Assembly (NCBI GenBank): GCA_946811185.2
Contig: OX328097.1
Span: 8,254,252 to 8,318,251, forward strand
DNA: 64,000 bases
Direction of reading: 5' to 3'
Origin: Hippopus hippopus
Taxonomy: Eukaryota; Mollusca; Bivalvia; Cardiida; Cardiidae
Within the stretch, counting starts at the first letter, position 1. Each line of letters opens with the position of its first letter. A program made the position numbers and the translations under genes. Under the pieces are notes generated by a model that was not told where the DNA came from, searched no databases, and was given only the letters and a program-made list of their open reading frames with translations. Below, piece after piece: positions 61,514 to 64,000 of this stretch.

Positions 61514-62659
61514 TATATTATCACTTTTTTCTATTACCACATCTAAACATCATCTATATGGTATTACGTAGTGACAAAAAAGTTGGTCTTTTTTAGAAAG
61601 AAACACAGTTGTCACAAATAAGGACCGATGGGGTCATTGAGATTTTTGTTAAAGTATTTGTATGTTTGCTAGTCACTGGTTTCTCAACATTTTGATGCTA
61701 TACGACTCGTCATTATGCTACCAGGTTTTAATACATATTTTACTTTTTATGATTTAATCTTTTCACGTTTAATGGAGGAAAAAATAAGAAATAAATAAAT
61801 GATTGGTAACGTGCATTTTAACAAGATTTAACAGACAAGGAATGACGAATGAAATATTATATCGTTTTATTGCTTTTGGCTAAATTTTTAGTTAAAATAT
61901 CGAATGCTAAACCTTATTTACAATAGATGATAAAAATATCTATAATAAGTTAGTAAACTAAATATTAACAACAACAAAAAAAAAAAGCATTGATACAAAA
62001 GTATTTATATAGTTTATAAGGTAAATGAGGTCATAAATGACTCCGGTTGGTCACAATTAGTTGCTAAAATAACTTGGTCGCTTGAAATTTTAGCGAGCAC
62101 ATTCTGAGTGTCCCTTATGTGGTTGCTTACTTCAGATGTACTCTAGGTTATGGAAGGTGTGGTCGGGCTCCCTGAAAATCGGAAAAATTATCTCTAATCT
62201 GTTTCCAACACGCAGTTCTCGGATTTAATGCTTCATAAAGTATTATTGCGTTATTAATTGTTTATCAAACACTCCTATATTTTAACGACCCGTGGGGAAA
62301 AGGCTTTTGAAAACACTGTGAGAAAAGCGAACATTTTTTGTTATCCTGTATGTTTTGAACCATATCAGGGAACTCCAGCTCATTTGCACCGATGTAGAAA
62401 TCTTAGTCGGCATACACTTTCAGTTTTGAAAATTATAATTTCGTTGTGAGGGAAATAGGGTTTATTTCGTGTATCGGTATTTCTTTCTAACATTCTATGT
62501 AAAGGGTGTCGACCAAGAACAGACTGCACGTCCGTACAGCCTAACTTTGCTCGATACCCAATACATTGTTTAAGAATTAATTGCACAAGTCAATAAATGG
62601 ATCCAACATGATCGTTGGGTAAGTCGATTTATTCAAAATACGGCAGGGAAAAAAAAAGG
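61514..62659. other. Intergenic; no gene seen
   Basis: D fragment at about 62265-62360, B core at about 62505-62565. Confidence 0.5.
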
Positions 62660-62884
62660 GTTAAACTTTTACCAAACGACAAAATTTTAAACTTGTCCAA
62701 ATTGATAGCATTGGCAGACGACATAGCAGATGTCGCTCAAATGATCATATTTGACTTTTTAGGGAATAGAAAATATTGTGAGAAAAGGAGAAAATGCTGG
62801 CTACCAGCATTTTCTCCTTTTCCCAAAATGTTTTCATAAGCGTTTTTCTTTGTTAAAACACGAGATTGTTTGGTATAGGGTAAA
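62660..62884. repeat. Palindromic element D, full length
   Basis: Hairpin GGAGAAAATGCTGGCTACCA GCATTTTCTCC; end GATTGTTTGGTATAGGGTAA. Confidence 0.85.
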
Positions 62885-63267
62885 GAATATCAATATTAAA
62901 CAGGACAGCGACCTCTCAGAACGACAAAATAATCAAGTTTAGCATCCTTTAATTGAGTGTTTATTTATTTATTTGTTTAGAATTAAGTCAACCATAAAGG
63001 AAACAATCCACTGAGTTTTCAGTACACGTATCCTTTGAGGAAGATAGGAATAGAACAGAACAGAATATCATTTTATTTCAAATTCAAATCAGCGTTTAAC
63101 AAGACTTCGTTTTGCAAGTTTTCGAGAAAATATTTTTTATGGGTGTGAAGATGACTTTAAAACCAAGATATAGACAGAAATCAGAAATCATGTAGAAAAC
63201 TCGATGATTAACTAATTTACTTTTTTTTTCATATTTATTTTTTCTGTAAAATCTCCTATCGCATTTA
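62885..63267. other. Intergenic; nothing recognisable
   Basis: AT-rich. Confidence 0.45.
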
Positions 63268-63492
63268 ACCCTTTACCACACAATCCCGACTTTTAACGAC
63301 CCTAAGGAAAAGGTCTTTTGAAAACATTGTGGGAAAAGGAGAAAATGCTGGTAACCAGCATTTTCTCCTTTTCCCACGATGTTTTCTACCCTTCCATAGG
63401 CAAATTTCAATTTTTGAGTCAAATCTATTTTGTCGTCTGCAAATGCTTTCAATTTGGATAAGTCTAAAAATTTGTCGTCTGGTAAAGGGTTA
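63268..63492. repeat. Palindromic element D, best copy
   Basis: Both termini and a near-perfect hairpin of about 31-bp arms at about 63320-63384 with a single mismatch. Good consensus reference for the family. Confidence 0.9.
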
Positions 63493-64000
63493 ATAAGGGT
63501 AGCCGTTATTGCATAACTGGGGGTAAATAATTATCACATAACTAGTGTAATACAGTCATTACGAATTTTCTTATCTTGCACACGTTTTAGTTAAACAACT
63601 TGTGCCGTATTTGGACCAAATGGTTTAGCCAATCAGAAGTTGAGGTACTTTCAGATTTAGAAATTCTGAAGATTAAGACTTATAACTTTCTTAAGAATGG
63701 TTGATAAATACGTACCCAGATAACTGAAGTCCTAGGTATGAGTTATATATTACCAATTGTCCCAGTACTAGTTGTAATGTTAGAACCCTCAGAAGACGAG
63801 CTGGAATATTCAAGTTGGAAAAAAACGCACGCCATAAATTCGGTTCAAAATGTTTTTAGGACGGACACGTCTTGAGCAAATAATAAAGTAGTTATTCTGA
63901 TGCCTCTTACGTGCTACCAGGACTGCAGCTACACCGTTTTCCAAGGAACACTACCATTTTCGGTCGCATTGAAACCTTGCGTTTCTTTTAAAGTTTGATT
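63493..64000. other. Intergenic; partial element G (63600-63720) and GGTAC/GACAA-type words
   Basis: CAAATGGTTTAGCCAATCAG and AAGAATGGTTGATAAATACG; then ACCAATTGTCCCAGTACTAG as in the 13.2-kb array. Confidence 0.55.

Overview
The window is animal nuclear DNA: AT-rich and intron-rich, packed with short interspersed and palindromic repeats, with a single recognisable host gene spread over about 32 kb. The repeat types (tRNA-headed SINEs, dense families of 200-550 bp palindromic MITE-like elements, Tc1 relatives, a CR1/L2-like LINE) and the style of the ion channel suggest a lophotrochozoan, most likely a bivalve mollusc. That placement is inference from general familiarity, not from a database search.

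Host gene. A DEG/ENaC/ASIC-family sodium channel runs on the + strand from about 16.5 kb to 49.7 kb. Ten coding exons join with matching splice phases into an open frame of 902 residues. It has two tandem alternative first exons (1A at 16513-16628 and 1B at 17871-17995), each encoding a 39-residue-alignable N-terminus with the His-Gly gating motif and each ending in phase 2. TM1 and the FPAxTxCN motif are in exon 2, the finger and thumb in exons 3-6, the Cys-rich thumb/palm in exons 6-8, and TM2 with the GAS selectivity motif in exons 9-10. The most remarkable feature is exon 8 (1522 bp). Right after the conserved CPVPC motif it encodes about 470 extra, largely helical, heavily N-glycosylatable residues, at the position where ASIC1 has a roughly 20-residue knuckle loop. 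This makes the protein several hundred residues longer than a typical ASIC.

Region by region. 1-16 kb: no gene; SINEs, palindromic families (named A-G here) and a Harbinger-like transposase fragment. 16-24.8 kb: a TATA box, alternative first exons, a GAT-rich minisatellite, and a LINE with a 719-codon reverse-transcriptase ORF. 24.8-48.9 kb: exons 2-10 embedded in repeats, including three minisatellites. Five of the internal or terminal exons begin within 25-45 bp of a repeat boundary. 48.9-49.75 kb: 3' UTR with a candidate AATAAA. 50-64 kb: no host gene seen; a long-inverted-repeat Tc1 derivative, a 28-bp CpG-rich minisatellite, a decayed transposase-like gene, a near-complete Tc1/mariner element with 40-bp terminal inverted repeats, and more palindromes.

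Palindromic repeat families as named here: A = arms GGTCAGCCTGCGCAG; B = arms GATCAGACTGCACGT; C = arms GGATCAGCCTGCGCAG with TIR ending in the CGCGTGTTGCAAGCC motif; D = arms GGGAAAAGGAGAAAATGCTG; E = GAAAGATCGAAATTTATTTC hairpin plus about 350 bp body; F = CTTGGAAACTTGTTCACGGC palindrome joined to a TTATTATACTGCAAAG-terminated element; G = TTCTGATTGGCTAAACC palindrome. Repeat boundaries are judged by eye from alignment of copies and are good to about 10-30 bp.
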